Shown: in pieces, positions 5,974 through 14,236 of the stretch
Numbering within the stretch: the first letter of the stretch is position 1
Layout of the letters: each line of letters opens with the position of its first letter
Source: Bacillota bacterium
Lineage (GTDB): Bacteria > Bacillota > Clostridia > DSM-8532
Direction of reading: 5' to 3'
DNA length: 16,495 nucleotides
Assembly: GCA_023440865.1 (NCBI GenBank)
Contig: JAEXRM010000138.1
Span: 1 to 16,495, forward strand
Made by a program: the position numbers and the translations under genes
The notes under the pieces: generated by a model
Database searches by the model: none
What the model was told of the DNA's origin: nothing
Seen by the model: the letters and a program-made list of their open reading frames with translations, nothing else

Positions 5974-8000
5974 TGCCGACAAGTATCGCCACGCCCCTTC
6001 CGCTGCGCAACATCGGCATCGTCGCCCATGTCGACGCGGGCAAGACCACCCTCACCGAGAACCTGCTCTTCCATGCCGGGCAGATCCGCTCGCTCGGCAG
6101 CGTCGACAAGGGCACCGCCCACACCGACACCCTCGACATCGAGCGGGAGCGCGGCATCTCCGTGCGCGCCGCCTCGACCACGCTGTGCTGGCGCGACACC
6201 GACATCAACCTCATCGACACGCCGGGGCACATGGATTTCACCGCCGAGGTGGAGCGCTCCCTGCGCGTGCTCGATGGCGCGGTGCTCGTGCTGTCCGCCG
6301 TCGAAGGCGTGCAGGCGCAGACGGAGATCATCTGGAAGGCGCTGCGGGAACGCGGGCTGCCGGTCATCTTCTTCATCAACAAGCTCGACCGGATCGGCGC
6401 CGATCCGGACAGGGTGCTGTCGGATATCCGCCGCCTGCTGACGCCGCATGCGCTGCCGGTGCAGGCGGTCACCGGCCTGCCGCAGGATGAGCCGGTCATC
6501 CGGAGCCTGATTGGCGACGGGTGCCAATCAGACACCCGCGCACCCGGCAGCGTTTCCGCCGCCGACGGCTGCCCCGCGCCAACCGACGACTGGCTCGAGC
6601 GCCTTTGTGACAACGATGAAGCGCTTCTGGGAGAATGGCTGGAGGGTCGAACGCCCTCCCCGGAGGCGCTGCGCCGCAGCCTCATCCGGCAAAGCCGCTC
6701 CGCCCAGTTGTTTCCCGTGCTGTTCGGAGCCGCGCTCAAGGAGCTCGGCACCAGGCCGCTGCTCGATGCCATTGTCGATTATCTGCCGCCGCCTGCGGGC
6801 GATCCGGACAAGCCGCTCTCCGGCGTCGTGTTCCGACTCGAACACGACAAGGGCATGGGGCGCATCGCGCATGTGCGGCTTTACAACGGGATCCTCCGCA
6901 ACCGCGATGCGGTGGAGAACGCTACGCAGGGCACGCAGGAGAAGGTCACGCAGATCCGCAAGGTGTACGCCCACCGCCACGAGGACACCGGGCTGCTGCA
7001 GGCCGGCGACATCGCGGCCGTCTGCGGTTTGGGGCGCACACGCATCGGCGACATCCTCGGAAACCGTGACGGCATTCCGGATGCGCCGCACATGGCGGTC
7101 CCCCTCCTGCTGGTGCAGGTGCTGCCCGAAAAGGACCCGGATCTGCCGGCCCTGGTGGCCGCCCTGCAGGAGCTGGCGGACGAGGATCCGCTGCTGGGCC
7201 TGGAATGGATTCGGGAAGAGCGCAAGGTGCACGTGAAGATCATGGGCACGATTCAGCTCGAGGTGATCGGAAGCCTGCTCAAGAGCCGGTTCGGGCTGTC
7301 CGCCAGCTTCGGCGCGCCCGTCGTCATTTACAGGGAAACGCCGACCAAGGCCGCCACCGGCTATGTTTCCTACACCATGCCCAAACCCTGTTGGGCCATT
7401 CTGGAGTTCTACCTCAAGCCGCTGCCCCGCGGCAGCGGGCTTCGCACCCTTGGCACCATCCGCGAGGAGACGATGCACATGCGCTACCAGCACCAGGTCT
7501 GGCAGACCCTGCCGCACGCGCTGCGCCAGGGATTGCTGGGATGGGAGGTGACCGATCTCGAGGTCACGCTGCTTGCCGGCGAGCATCACATCTTCCACAC
7601 GCATCCGCTCGATTTCATCGTCGCAACGCCCATGGCCATCATGAACGGGTTGGCGAACACAGGCACAACGCTGCTCGAGCCCATGTCCTTCTGCCGCATA
7701 GCCGCGCCGGAGTCCGCCGCAAGCCGCATTCTGGGCGATATCGTGAATATGCGCGGCACCTTTGGCAGCCCCGTCATCCAACATGGCACCTTCGAGGTGG
7801 AGGCCCGCCTGCCCGTGGCCACATCCATGGATTACTCCGTCAGGCTCGGTGCGCTCACGAGCGGCCGCGGCCACATGTCCACCCGCTTTGACGGGTACGA
7901 GCCCTGCCCGGTGGAGCTCGGCGCCACCACGCCCTACCGTGGCGTCAATCCCCTCGACCAAGCGAAGTACATCCTCAACGCGCGCAAGGCGCTGTCATAG
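5973..8000 (+). CDS. EF-G/Tet(M)-like ribosomal-protection-type translational GTPase
   Basis: A 675-residue translational GTPase with the EF-G/Tet(M) domain order. The G domain (about 1-270) has AHVDAGKTT (18-26), DTPGH (82-86, with catalytic His86) and NKLD (136-139). Domain II (about 281-375), III (378-452, with MGTIQLEVIG), IV (453-565) and V (566-655) follow. Family members bind the ribosomal A-site region; Tet(M)/Tet(O) release tetracycline. The switch I motif reads RGISV, with Ser63 where EF-G and Tet(M) have Thr. The domain IV tip reads HIFHTHP where Tet(M) has YSPVSTP, so drug displacement is doubtful. About 30 residues (178-206) are a poorly conserved insert. The ATG at 5973 overlaps the preceding stop (TGATG), and MPTSI then the G domain is a natural N-terminus. 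Tetracycline resistance is possible but not shown. Confidence 0.88.
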   Translation: MPTSIATPLPLRNIGIVAHVDAGKTTLTENLLFHAGQIRSLGSVDKGTAHTDTLDIERERGISVRAASTTLCWRDTDINLIDTPGHMDFTAEVERSLRVLDGAVLVLSAVEGVQAQTEIIWKALRERGLPVIFFINKLDRIGADPDRVLSDIRRLLTPHALPVQAVTGLPQDEPVIRSLIGDGCQSDTRAPGSVSAADGCPAPTDDWLERLCDNDEALLGEWLEGRTPSPEALRRSLIRQSRSAQLFPVLFGAALKELGTRPLLDAIVDYLPPPAGDPDKPLSGVVFRLEHDKGMGRIAHVRLYNGILRNRDAVENATQGTQEKVTQIRKVYAHRHEDTGLLQAGDIAAVCGLGRTRIGDILGNRDGIPDAPHMAVPLLLVQVLPEKDPDLPALVAALQELADEDPLLGLEWIREERKVHVKIMGTIQLEVIGSLLKSRFGLSASFGAPVVIYRETPTKAATGYVSYTMPKPCWAILEFYLKPLPRGSGLRTLGTIREETMHMRYQHQVWQTLPHALRQGLLGWEVTDLEVTLLAGEHHIFHTHPLDFIVATPMAIMNGLANTGTTLLEPMSFCRIAAPESAASRILGDIVNMRGTFGSPVIQHGTFEVEARLPVATSMDYSVRLGALTSGRGHMSTRFDGYEPCPVELGATTPYRGVNPLDQAKYILNARKALS

Positions 8001-8035
8001 CACCTGGGCGAAGGCGGAATCCCCGCTCGTCCCGG

Positions 8036-8446
8036 TCATGAGGACGCCTTCTCCACCGCATCCTCCACCGCCCGCAGAATGGCTTTGCTGCTTGCCGTCG
8101 CGCCGGACACCACATCCATGTCGATCTGCTGCGCCGCCACGATCTCCGGAAGCAGCGCTTCCGCGGGCGCCCCCTTGCCATTGCGGTGTTCGAGCAGGTT
8201 GATCCCCTGGATCCGATGATCCTTCACCTCGATATCCAGCTTCACGTTCACAAGTCCCAGATCGCAGCTTCCCGGCCAGACTCCATCCGGTACCCCGCCC
8301 AGGTCGATTGAGCCGATCTCCAGGCTTGCCACCCTGTCCTTGTAGGCAATCAATCCGTCGGCCAGCTTCCAGGCGACCCCCCCGCCTGCAACCGCCATCA
8401 CGGCCAGCACGACCATCCACGGTCTGATCCTTTTCCTCTTGCTCAT
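8036..8446 (-). CDS. Small membrane-anchored FMN-binding domain protein
   Basis: A 136-residue protein with a basic start (MSKRKRIRPW), one membrane segment (about 10-27) and a C-terminal FMN-binding domain. The motif DVVSGATAS (111-119) fits D-x-x-[ST]-G-A-T-x-[ST], in which ApbE attaches FMN covalently to the threonine, here Thr117. The domain is thus expected outside the membrane, as an extracytosolic flavin electron carrier. The ATG at 8446 has GGGAGG 5 nt upstream. The frame remains open further upstream, but that part looks noncoding. It converges on the GTPase gene with only 35 nt between stops. No ApbE, Rnf, Nqr or PplA partner is present in the window. Function as a single-domain electron shuttle is inference. 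Confidence 0.85.
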   Translation of the reverse strand: MSKRKRIRPWMVVLAVMAVAGGGVAWKLADGLIAYKDRVASLEIGSIDLGGVPDGVWPGSCDLGLVNVKLDIEVKDHRIQGINLLEHRNGKGAPAEALLPEIVAAQQIDMDVVSGATASSKAILRAVEDAVEKASS

Positions 8447-8517
8447 GCGTTCCTCCCTATGGCTGTATCGCGCCTTCCCCCGGAATGGCGGAGGCGCGGC
8501 ATTCCTTGCCGACAGCC

Positions 8518-8523
8518 TGTATA
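8518..8523 (-). promoter_or_regulatory. Possible -10 element for the FMN-binding protein gene
   Basis: The minus strand reads TATACA here, four of six -10 bases, about 70 bp before the start codon. No good -35 lies 16-18 bp upstream, so this is a weak call. Confidence 0.3.
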
Positions 8524-8566
8524 CGGCTGCATTCGGTGGGAATACGCCCCAAGCGGACATTTGTTC

Positions 8567-8586
8567 ATGAGAATCGGATGAGAATC
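8567..8586. promoter_or_regulatory. ATGAGAATC direct repeat, 11-bp period
   Basis: ATGAGAATC occurs at 8567-8575 and 8578-8586, one helical turn apart, about 45-65 bp upstream of the possible -10 for the FMN-binding protein gene. Head-to-tail repeats at this spacing are typical of winged-helix response-regulator sites, but the match is short and could be chance. Confidence 0.3.
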
Positions 8587-8608
8587 CTGTCACGCGCCGC
8601 AACGGCAA

Positions 8609-8640
8609 ACAGCCATGCCCGAGATATCGGGCATGGCTGT
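8609..8640 (-). terminator. Hairpin downstream of the chemoreceptor gene, likely terminator
   Basis: ACAGCCATGCCCGA (8609-8622) and TCGGGCATGGCTGT (8627-8640) form a perfect 14-bp stem with a GATA loop, 22 nt beyond the chemoreceptor stop. On the minus strand only a weak TGTTTG tract follows, so termination efficiency is uncertain. Confidence 0.6.
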
Positions 8641-8662
8641 CGTGTTGTGCCTGACGAGGAGG

Positions 8663-10759
8663 CTATAGCATAAAGCGGTTGATGTCGGTATCCAGCCGGT
8701 CCGACAGCACGACCAGTTCGTTGGCCAGATGTGTCAGGTTCCGCAGTGCGTCGCCCTGCTTCTCGGTGGATGCGGCCACCTCCTCCGTGCCGGCCGCATT
8801 CTCCTGGGAAATACTCGCCAGACCCTCAATCAGGTGGGCAACCTTCCCTCCGGCCACCGTGGTTTCCCTTCCGATCTGCGTCATACGCTCGGTTTTCTCG
8901 CGGATCCCCCCCACGGCACCACCGATGTCGCGGAATGCGATGGCGGTGTGCTCCATGGCTTCCTGCTGTCGCTCGGTGATGGCACCGGACTTGTCCGTCG
9001 CCGCGACTGCCAGGTTGACCTGCTCCTGCACCAGGCGGATGCGATCGCCGATTTTCCGGGCAGAAGCGGCCGACAATTCCGCCAGCTTGCGAACCTCCTC
9101 CGCCACCACGGCGAACCCGCGTCCCTGCTCGCCGGCCCTCGCCGCCTCGATGGCCGCATTGAGGGCGAGCAGGTTGGTCTGGTCCGCGATGCTGCTGATG
9201 GCCTCGATGATGTCGCCGATTTCGGCTGACGCGTTCGAAAGTGAATGGATGCTGCCCCGCACACTTTCCATGGCACGCCGCGTCTCCATGGTCATCGCCT
9301 GCTGCCGGTCGACCGCCCGGCTTCCGTTCTGCATGACGGCTTCCGCCTGCTGCAAAAGGCCGAGCGTTTCGGCGGAGTTGCCCGCAACATCCTCCAGACG
9401 TCGCAGGATGTCCGCCACATGGGCATGTCCCTCCTGCGTGTTCTCCGCCTGCTCCATCGCGCCCTTCGCCAGTTCATGGGCAGTCAACTGGATATGGTTG
9501 GCTTCCTCGTTCGAATGGGTTGCCGCTTCCGACACCTTGGATGAGAAATCCGCCAGACGGGAGCCCGTGTTGCGGATCTCCCGGATAAGGGACCGCATGT
9601 TGGCAGCCAACGTGCCGAAGGACGCCTCCAGCTGGCGGATCTCCCGCGCCCTGCCGACACTTCGCCCTCCCGACGGCTGCAGCTCGCGCAGATCGCCACC
9701 CGCCAGCCGCTGTGCTTCCCCGGACAAACGGGCCAGGGGACGGTTGACGTAGACGGCAAGAATCAGCCACAGGATGATGGCGAAGAGGACCATGGCCCCG
9801 ATGAAGAACAGCAGGGAGACGAGCATCGCCGCATTGAGTTCCCGGCGCGCCTCCTTGAGCGGGAAGGTCAGGACGATGGTCAATCCCGTATCGATGATGG
9901 GGGCGTAGGCGGCCAGTTTCTTGGCACCCGGCAGCTCCAGCATGCCCGGCTTCCCCTTCGCGTCCGCGATTGCACGGCCAAGCGAAGCGAGATCGGGGTC
10001 CTTCGAGTCGGGGAGTTTTTCCGTGAAATCCTTCGCGGCGTCCGCATCCTTCCCCATCGCATACCCTGCAGCCGTGACCAGGAAGGCAGAGCTTCCGGGG
10101 CCGATCGAGATGCTCCGCACCGCCTCGCGGATGGTGTTGAGATCCATATCCGCGGTTGTGACGCCGGCGACGGTGCCATTTCGCGTGAAAGGTATGGCGC
10201 ATGTCATGAAGACAGTCTTGAGAACAGGGTCGAAATACGGTTCGGTGAAGGCGCGGCCGCCTTTGGCGGCAAGCCCCGCCATGTACCAGTCGTAGCTTTG
10301 GTAGTTGTACTCCGGTGTGCTGTAGTCCCAGGTCAGCACGGCCTTGCCGGCATCCTTGTAGACATAGGGACCGTGGAAGGCTTCGCCCGGCTTGAACCCG
10401 TTCGGTTCAAACCAGTAGCCGGATCCAAAGAGCAACGGGTTCCCCATGACGGCCGACTCGGCATATTGCAGCAGATCCTCGTCGGACAGCACCGCCACGG
10501 TGGAAAGCATGCGTGCGAGTCCGCTGCCTGCCGCGGCCACCGTCTCGATGTGATTGCCGAGAAGTGTCGCTTCCTTTCCGGCGCTGGCCGTCATGTTGTC
10601 TTCCACCTGCCGGCGCATCACATCCTGGTTGCGCAGCAGTCCGATCGCGGTCTGCACGCTGAAGACAACGATGGTCACCGCCAGGGTGATCGTCACGAGT
10701 ATTGCCTGTAGGCCGGGGGGCCTGCGGGTTTTCGGTGCAGAACCTGTCAATGCTTTCAT
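8663..10759 (-). CDS. Methyl-accepting chemotaxis protein with extracellular dCache sensor
   Basis: A 698-residue transmembrane chemoreceptor. TM1 is at about 18-43, followed by a periplasmic/extracellular double-Cache domain (about 44-305). TM2 is at 311-338, then HAMP (338-392) and a long signalling coiled coil (about 400-690). The kinase-control tip is clear: DQTNLLALNAAIEAARAGEQ (526-545) then GRGFAVVAEEVRKLA. The Cache segment has YDWYMAG (156-162), where the amino-acid-sensing motif would have Arg two residues before Trp; here it is Tyr156, so a non-amino-acid ligand is more likely. There is no C-terminal CheR-tethering pentapeptide. The ATG at 10759 has AGGAGG 6 nt upstream. A minus-strand TATAGA at 10845-10840 is a possible -10. 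No che or flagellar genes are nearby. Confidence 0.95.
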   Translation of the reverse strand: MKALTGSAPKTRRPPGLQAILVTITLAVTIVVFSVQTAIGLLRNQDVMRRQVEDNMTASAGKEATLLGNHIETVAAAGSGLARMLSTVAVLSDEDLLQYAESAVMGNPLLFGSGYWFEPNGFKPGEAFHGPYVYKDAGKAVLTWDYSTPEYNYQSYDWYMAGLAAKGGRAFTEPYFDPVLKTVFMTCAIPFTRNGTVAGVTTADMDLNTIREAVRSISIGPGSSAFLVTAAGYAMGKDADAAKDFTEKLPDSKDPDLASLGRAIADAKGKPGMLELPGAKKLAAYAPIIDTGLTIVLTFPLKEARRELNAAMLVSLLFFIGAMVLFAIILWLILAVYVNRPLARLSGEAQRLAGGDLRELQPSGGRSVGRAREIRQLEASFGTLAANMRSLIREIRNTGSRLADFSSKVSEAATHSNEEANHIQLTAHELAKGAMEQAENTQEGHAHVADILRRLEDVAGNSAETLGLLQQAEAVMQNGSRAVDRQQAMTMETRRAMESVRGSIHSLSNASAEIGDIIEAISSIADQTNLLALNAAIEAARAGEQGRGFAVVAEEVRKLAELSAASARKIGDRIRLVQEQVNLAVAATDKSGAITERQQEAMEHTAIAFRDIGGAVGGIREKTERMTQIGRETTVAGGKVAHLIEGLASISQENAAGTEEVAASTEKQGDALRNLTHLANELVVLSDRLDTDINRFML

Positions 10760-10879
10760 GGAGATCCTCCTGTGGGTTGGTATGCTCGGAACACCGCCCG
10801 TGTTGCGCGCAAGGCGGCAGGAATGGTTCGACAATCGGTTCTATACCCGGCTTGCGGCAACGAATCACATCATCGTACA

Positions 10880-10920
10880 CACGGAAAAAGGCGGATCCAC
10901 GCGATCCGCCTTTTTCCGTG
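10880..10920 (-). terminator. Strong rho-independent terminator after lacZ
   Basis: A perfect 18-bp stem (10880-10897 with 10903-10920) and 5-nt loop begins 11 nt after the beta-galactosidase stop. The core GGCGGATC/GATCCGCC is flanked by AAAAA and TTTTT, so the same sequence acts as a terminator in both directions. It insulates lacZ from the chemoreceptor gene that begins downstream. Confidence 0.9.
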
Positions 10921-10931
10921 AACACTGTATG

Positions 10932-13900
10932 CTAGCGCGCGCCGAACGGAGTGATCCTCAACCGGAAGGTGAACGCCTCCTGGCTGAGCCGGTATTCGGG
11001 CAGCAGCTCCGGGCCGCAGCTGTTCGAGCCGACGCCGCTGTTCATCCAATCGAGGTGCACCACGGTCTCGGGGCAGGTTGCCAGCTCGTGCGGATGCATG
11101 GCGGCAGCGAGCTGTTCGGGCGTGTAATGCGCCGCGTGGAACGAGAAGGAACCGTCCGCCTCGAATCGCAGGCCCTCGCCGGTCGCGTTGCGCAGCTCCG
11201 CCCATTCGGTGCCGACATGGCTGCCGTTTTCCTGCGGCTTGAGGTACGGCTCATGCATCGCGGACACCGTGGTGTCGAACCTGCCCAGCCAGGTGGCATG
11301 CTTCTTGTCGACGTAGCTTTCCGTCGGGCCAAAACCGAAGTAGGAGACCTGCTCGAAACCGGCCGGGAGCGTCCAGCGCAGCCCGAACCGCGGCAGGAAG
11401 GGCATCTCCGGACGAACCGAAACCTGTGTTTCCATGGCGATCGAGCCATCGGCGAACACGGTCCAGCGTACCGTGCCGCGGGCGACCGGCTTGTAGATGG
11501 GCGCACCGAGCGACCAGGACACCCCGATGACGGCGCGGTCGGCGCCCTTTTCCAACAGGTCCGTTCCATAGGCACGCATCACCAGACGGTCGAAGCCCTG
11601 CTCGCGCCACTTGTGGACGATGTTGCGGTCGTTGTCGGTCGGCGCGCGCCAGCACGAGAAGGACGGCATCGCTGCCACCCGTTCGGTGCCGTCACAGGTG
11701 AGGCTGGTGAAGCTGCCGTACACCTTGTCGAAGCGGTAGGCGAAGTTGGCACCGGAAAGGTTGATCTCCCGATCGCATTCCACCACGGCCAGTTCACCCA
11801 CGACGGCCTTGGGTTCCGCCTGGTATGCCTCACGGGCGACGGGCAGCTCGAACTGGTTGAACGAGACCTCGGTTCCGGCCGGATCCCAGGCGGTCGTGGC
11901 CTTGCGGACCGCGGCCAGGCGCACGAGCCAGCGGCCGGATGCATCGGCGGGCAGCGCGAAGGGCAGCGAAAACGCGGCCTTGCCATGCGGCTTGGCGGAG
12001 GGCATGTCCAGCGTGCCTTCCTCGATGAGCACACCGTCGCGTTCCACACGCCAGACGATCGCATACCGGCACAGGCCGCTGAAGTCCAGCCGGTTCTCGA
12101 CCTGGAAACGGCCGGTGGCGGCATCCTCGGCATGGAACCGGACCGGCGCGTAGACCGCCTTCGCTTCCAGCAGGCCGGTATGCGGGGTACGGTCCGGGTA
12201 CACCAGCCCGTCCATGCAGAAGTTGCCGTCGTGCGGGTATTCGCCGGAATCGCCGCCGTATGCGTAATACGTCGTTCCGTCGGCCGTCTTCGCCTTCACG
12301 GCATGGTCGGTCCATTCCCAGATGAAGCCGCCGGCGTACCGGTCATCGGTGTCGAACAGGTTCCAGTAGTCGGCCAGGTCGCCGGGACCGTTTCCCATGG
12401 CGTGGCAGTATTCGCACAGCACGTAGGGCTTGCCCTGGACGGCATCCTTCTCGAGGTTTTCCTTCATGTTCTCGATGGACGGATACATCTGGCTGTACAC
12501 GTCGAGCATCGACCAGTCCAGCTCGCTGCGCCCCCAGCCGGTGGCGCCTTCGTAATGCAGCAGGCGCGAGGTGTCGCGCCCCTTGACCCACCGGGCCATC
12601 TCCACATGGTTCGCGCCGTAGCCGCTCTCGTTGCCCAGCGACCACATCACGATGCTCGGGCGGTTCTTGTCGCGCTCCACCATGCGACGGACGCGGTCGA
12701 CGTAGGCGGCCTCGTACGCCGGCAGGTTCGAGATCCAGTGGATGTCGCCCGCGGTGCCGGCGCCGTGGCACTCGAGGTCGGTCTCGTCGATGACATAGAA
12801 GCCGTACTCGTCGCACAGCTCGTAGAAGCGGGCGTCGTTGGGATAGTGCGAGGTGCGGATGGCGTTGATGTTGTGTCGCTTCATGATGTCGAGATCCAGC
12901 TTCATGTGCGAAAGCGGCACCACATGCCCCAGCTCCGGATGCGAGTCGTGGCGGTTGACGCCGCGGAACTTCACCTGCTGGCCGTTGATGAGCAGCACGC
13001 CGCCCTTCGTTTCGATCTTGCGGAAGCCCACGCGGGTACGGACCACTTCCGTGCCGCAGGTGAGCAGCAGCGTGTACAGGTGCGGCTTCTCCGCGTTCCA
13101 GACAAGGGGCTTGTCGACGTCGAACCGCACGGTGCCCTTCGCCACGCCCTGCAACACGGCGGAACCGGCGACGGATCCGTCGGGTGCAAGCAGCTCGGCC
13201 TTCACCTCCGCCACGCCGCCCTCGAGCTCGATGTCGCAGGTGAGCGTGCCTTGGGTGAAGCCCTTGTTCGGGGCATCATGGTCGTAGACGCCCTCGAGGA
13301 CCGGCACGGCGAAGAAGTCTCGGATGCGCACCGCGTCGCGGGCGACGAGGTACACGTCGCGGAAGATGCCGGACATGCGGAACATGTCCTGGTCCTCGAG
13401 GTAGCTGCCGTCGCACCATTTGAGCACCATGACGGCGATGCGGTTGCGGCCCGGCACCACAAGGGCGGTCACGTCGAACTCGCTGGTCATGTGGCTGACC
13501 TGGCTGTAGCCGACGAACGCGCCGTTGACCCAGACGTAGAAGCAGGAATCGACGCCTTCGAAGGCGAGCGTGGCCGTGCGGCCCGCAGAAAGGGCGTAGT
13601 CGAAATCGCGCACATACAGGCCGGCCGGATTGTCCACGGGCACGAACGGCGGATCGGCCGGGTACGGATAGTTGATGTTGGTGTAGTGCGGCACATCGTA
13701 GCCGTGCATCTGCCAGTTCGACGGAACCGGCAGATCCGCCCAGCCGGACACGTCGGCATCGGCGGCTTGGAAGCCGTCCGCCACCTGGTGCACCGCTTCG
13801 TGGTATTTGAACTTCCAGGTGCCGTTGAGCATCGTGACGCGGTCGGACTTGGCCGCCACACCGCCCAGCGCGGCTTGGGCCGATCCGAACGGAATGAGGT

Positions 13901-13970
13901 GCGCGTGGGGCTCGAGGCAGTTCACGTGCAGCGTCTGCGGGTCTTCCCAGTATTTGTTCACCTTGACCAT
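10932..13970 (-). CDS. lacZ: GH2 beta-galactosidase, LacZ type
   Basis: A 1012-residue protein of the large LacZ class, hydrolysing terminal beta-galactosides such as lactose or lacto-N-type glycans. Domains in order are: sugar-binding jelly roll (about 40-215, with LPVPSNWQMHGYD and YTNINYPYP), Ig-like (217-315), TIM barrel (318-610), a linker beta domain, and the small-chain beta sandwich (about 745-1010, with SFSCWRAPTDNDRN). The acid/base Glu448 lies in WSLGNESGYG and the nucleophile Glu520 in VLCEYCHAMGNGPG; the 72-residue spacing is close to the E. coli enzyme. No signal peptide is present, so it is cytoplasmic. The ATG at 13970 has GGGAGG 5 nt upstream. No permease or LacI-type regulator is adjacent, and the gene appears monocistronic between its promoter and terminator. 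Confidence 0.97.
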   Translation of the reverse strand: MVKVNKYWEDPQTLHVNCLEPHAHLIPFGSAQAALGGVAAKSDRVTMLNGTWKFKYHEAVHQVADGFQAADADVSGWADLPVPSNWQMHGYDVPHYTNINYPYPADPPFVPVDNPAGLYVRDFDYALSAGRTATLAFEGVDSCFYVWVNGAFVGYSQVSHMTSEFDVTALVVPGRNRIAVMVLKWCDGSYLEDQDMFRMSGIFRDVYLVARDAVRIRDFFAVPVLEGVYDHDAPNKGFTQGTLTCDIELEGGVAEVKAELLAPDGSVAGSAVLQGVAKGTVRFDVDKPLVWNAEKPHLYTLLLTCGTEVVRTRVGFRKIETKGGVLLINGQQVKFRGVNRHDSHPELGHVVPLSHMKLDLDIMKRHNINAIRTSHYPNDARFYELCDEYGFYVIDETDLECHGAGTAGDIHWISNLPAYEAAYVDRVRRMVERDKNRPSIVMWSLGNESGYGANHVEMARWVKGRDTSRLLHYEGATGWGRSELDWSMLDVYSQMYPSIENMKENLEKDAVQGKPYVLCEYCHAMGNGPGDLADYWNLFDTDDRYAGGFIWEWTDHAVKAKTADGTTYYAYGGDSGEYPHDGNFCMDGLVYPDRTPHTGLLEAKAVYAPVRFHAEDAATGRFQVENRLDFSGLCRYAIVWRVERDGVLIEEGTLDMPSAKPHGKAAFSLPFALPADASGRWLVRLAAVRKATTAWDPAGTEVSFNQFELPVAREAYQAEPKAVVGELAVVECDREINLSGANFAYRFDKVYGSFTSLTCDGTERVAAMPSFSCWRAPTDNDRNIVHKWREQGFDRLVMRAYGTDLLEKGADRAVIGVSWSLGAPIYKPVARGTVRWTVFADGSIAMETQVSVRPEMPFLPRFGLRWTLPAGFEQVSYFGFGPTESYVDKKHATWLGRFDTTVSAMHEPYLKPQENGSHVGTEWAELRNATGEGLRFEADGSFSFHAAHYTPEQLAAAMHPHELATCPETVVHLDWMNSGVGSNSCGPELLPEYRLSQEAFTFRLRITPFGAR

Positions 13971-14012
13971 GTGTTCCTCCCGTGATGGCATGTCCGTCCG
14001 ACAGGCCGGCCC

Positions 14013-14035
14013 GCCGCCGGACGGAATCCGGCGGC
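14013..14035 (-). promoter_or_regulatory. Hairpin in the lacZ leader
   Basis: GCCGCCGGA (14013-14021) and TCCGGCGGC (14027-14035) form a perfect 9-bp GC-rich stem with a 5-nt loop, about 45 nt before the lacZ start. No T-run follows on the minus strand, so it is not a terminator. It may stabilise the transcript or be incidental. Confidence 0.4.
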
Positions 14036-14116
14036 CCGAAGGGTATGGACTCCCCTGCGCGGACACACCGCGTGGCGAATCGCGGACATGCGGCACAAAC
14101 CGGCACGTCCGTCCCC

Positions 14117-14146
14117 ATTATAGGCCCGGATGCGGTGGAATCTCAA
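14117..14146 (-). promoter_or_regulatory. Near-consensus sigma-70-type promoter of lacZ
   Basis: On the minus strand TTGAGA (14146-14141) and a perfect TATAAT (14122-14117) are 18 bp apart. The predicted transcript starts near 14110 and has a leader of about 140 nt before the lacZ ATG. This is the best promoter in the window. Confidence 0.8.
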
Positions 14147-14162
14147 TCGGAGAGTATTGACA
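14141..14162. promoter_or_regulatory. Inverted repeat overlapping the lacZ -35, candidate operator
   Basis: TCTCAAT (14141-14147), 8 bp, then ATTGACA (14156-14162) is an inverted repeat matching at six of seven positions. One half contains the -35 hexamer of lacZ. The position suits a repressor or a class II activator. No candidate regulator gene is in the window. Confidence 0.4.
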
Positions 14163-14236
14163 TGCTATGAGGAAATGAACATCGCGCGGTCGTTCCGTGC
14201 GAAATCGGGGGATTGTGTCAGCCGGATTGGGGAAGG

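Noticed and set aside
6528..7961. Long minus-strand open frame opposite the GTPase
   Set aside because: Shadow of the GTPase coding strand, without a ribosome site or family motifs.
8001..8035. Terminator between the GTPase and FMN-binding protein genes
   Set aside because: Only a 4-bp stem can be drawn in the 35-nt convergent gap.
10554..13985. Very long plus-strand open frame of over 1100 codons
   Set aside because: It is antisense to lacZ and the chemoreceptor start, a product of GC-rich codon use. The lacZ frame has complete GH2 motifs, a ribosome site, a promoter and a terminator.
14157..14162. TTGACA as a plus-strand -35
   Set aside because: No -10 lies at a suitable distance, and there is no plus-strand gene downstream; it is one half of the lacZ inverted repeat.
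14183..14201. Terminator for the cyclase operon
   Set aside because: The stem is only 7 bp with a G-T pair, and no T-run follows on the minus strand.
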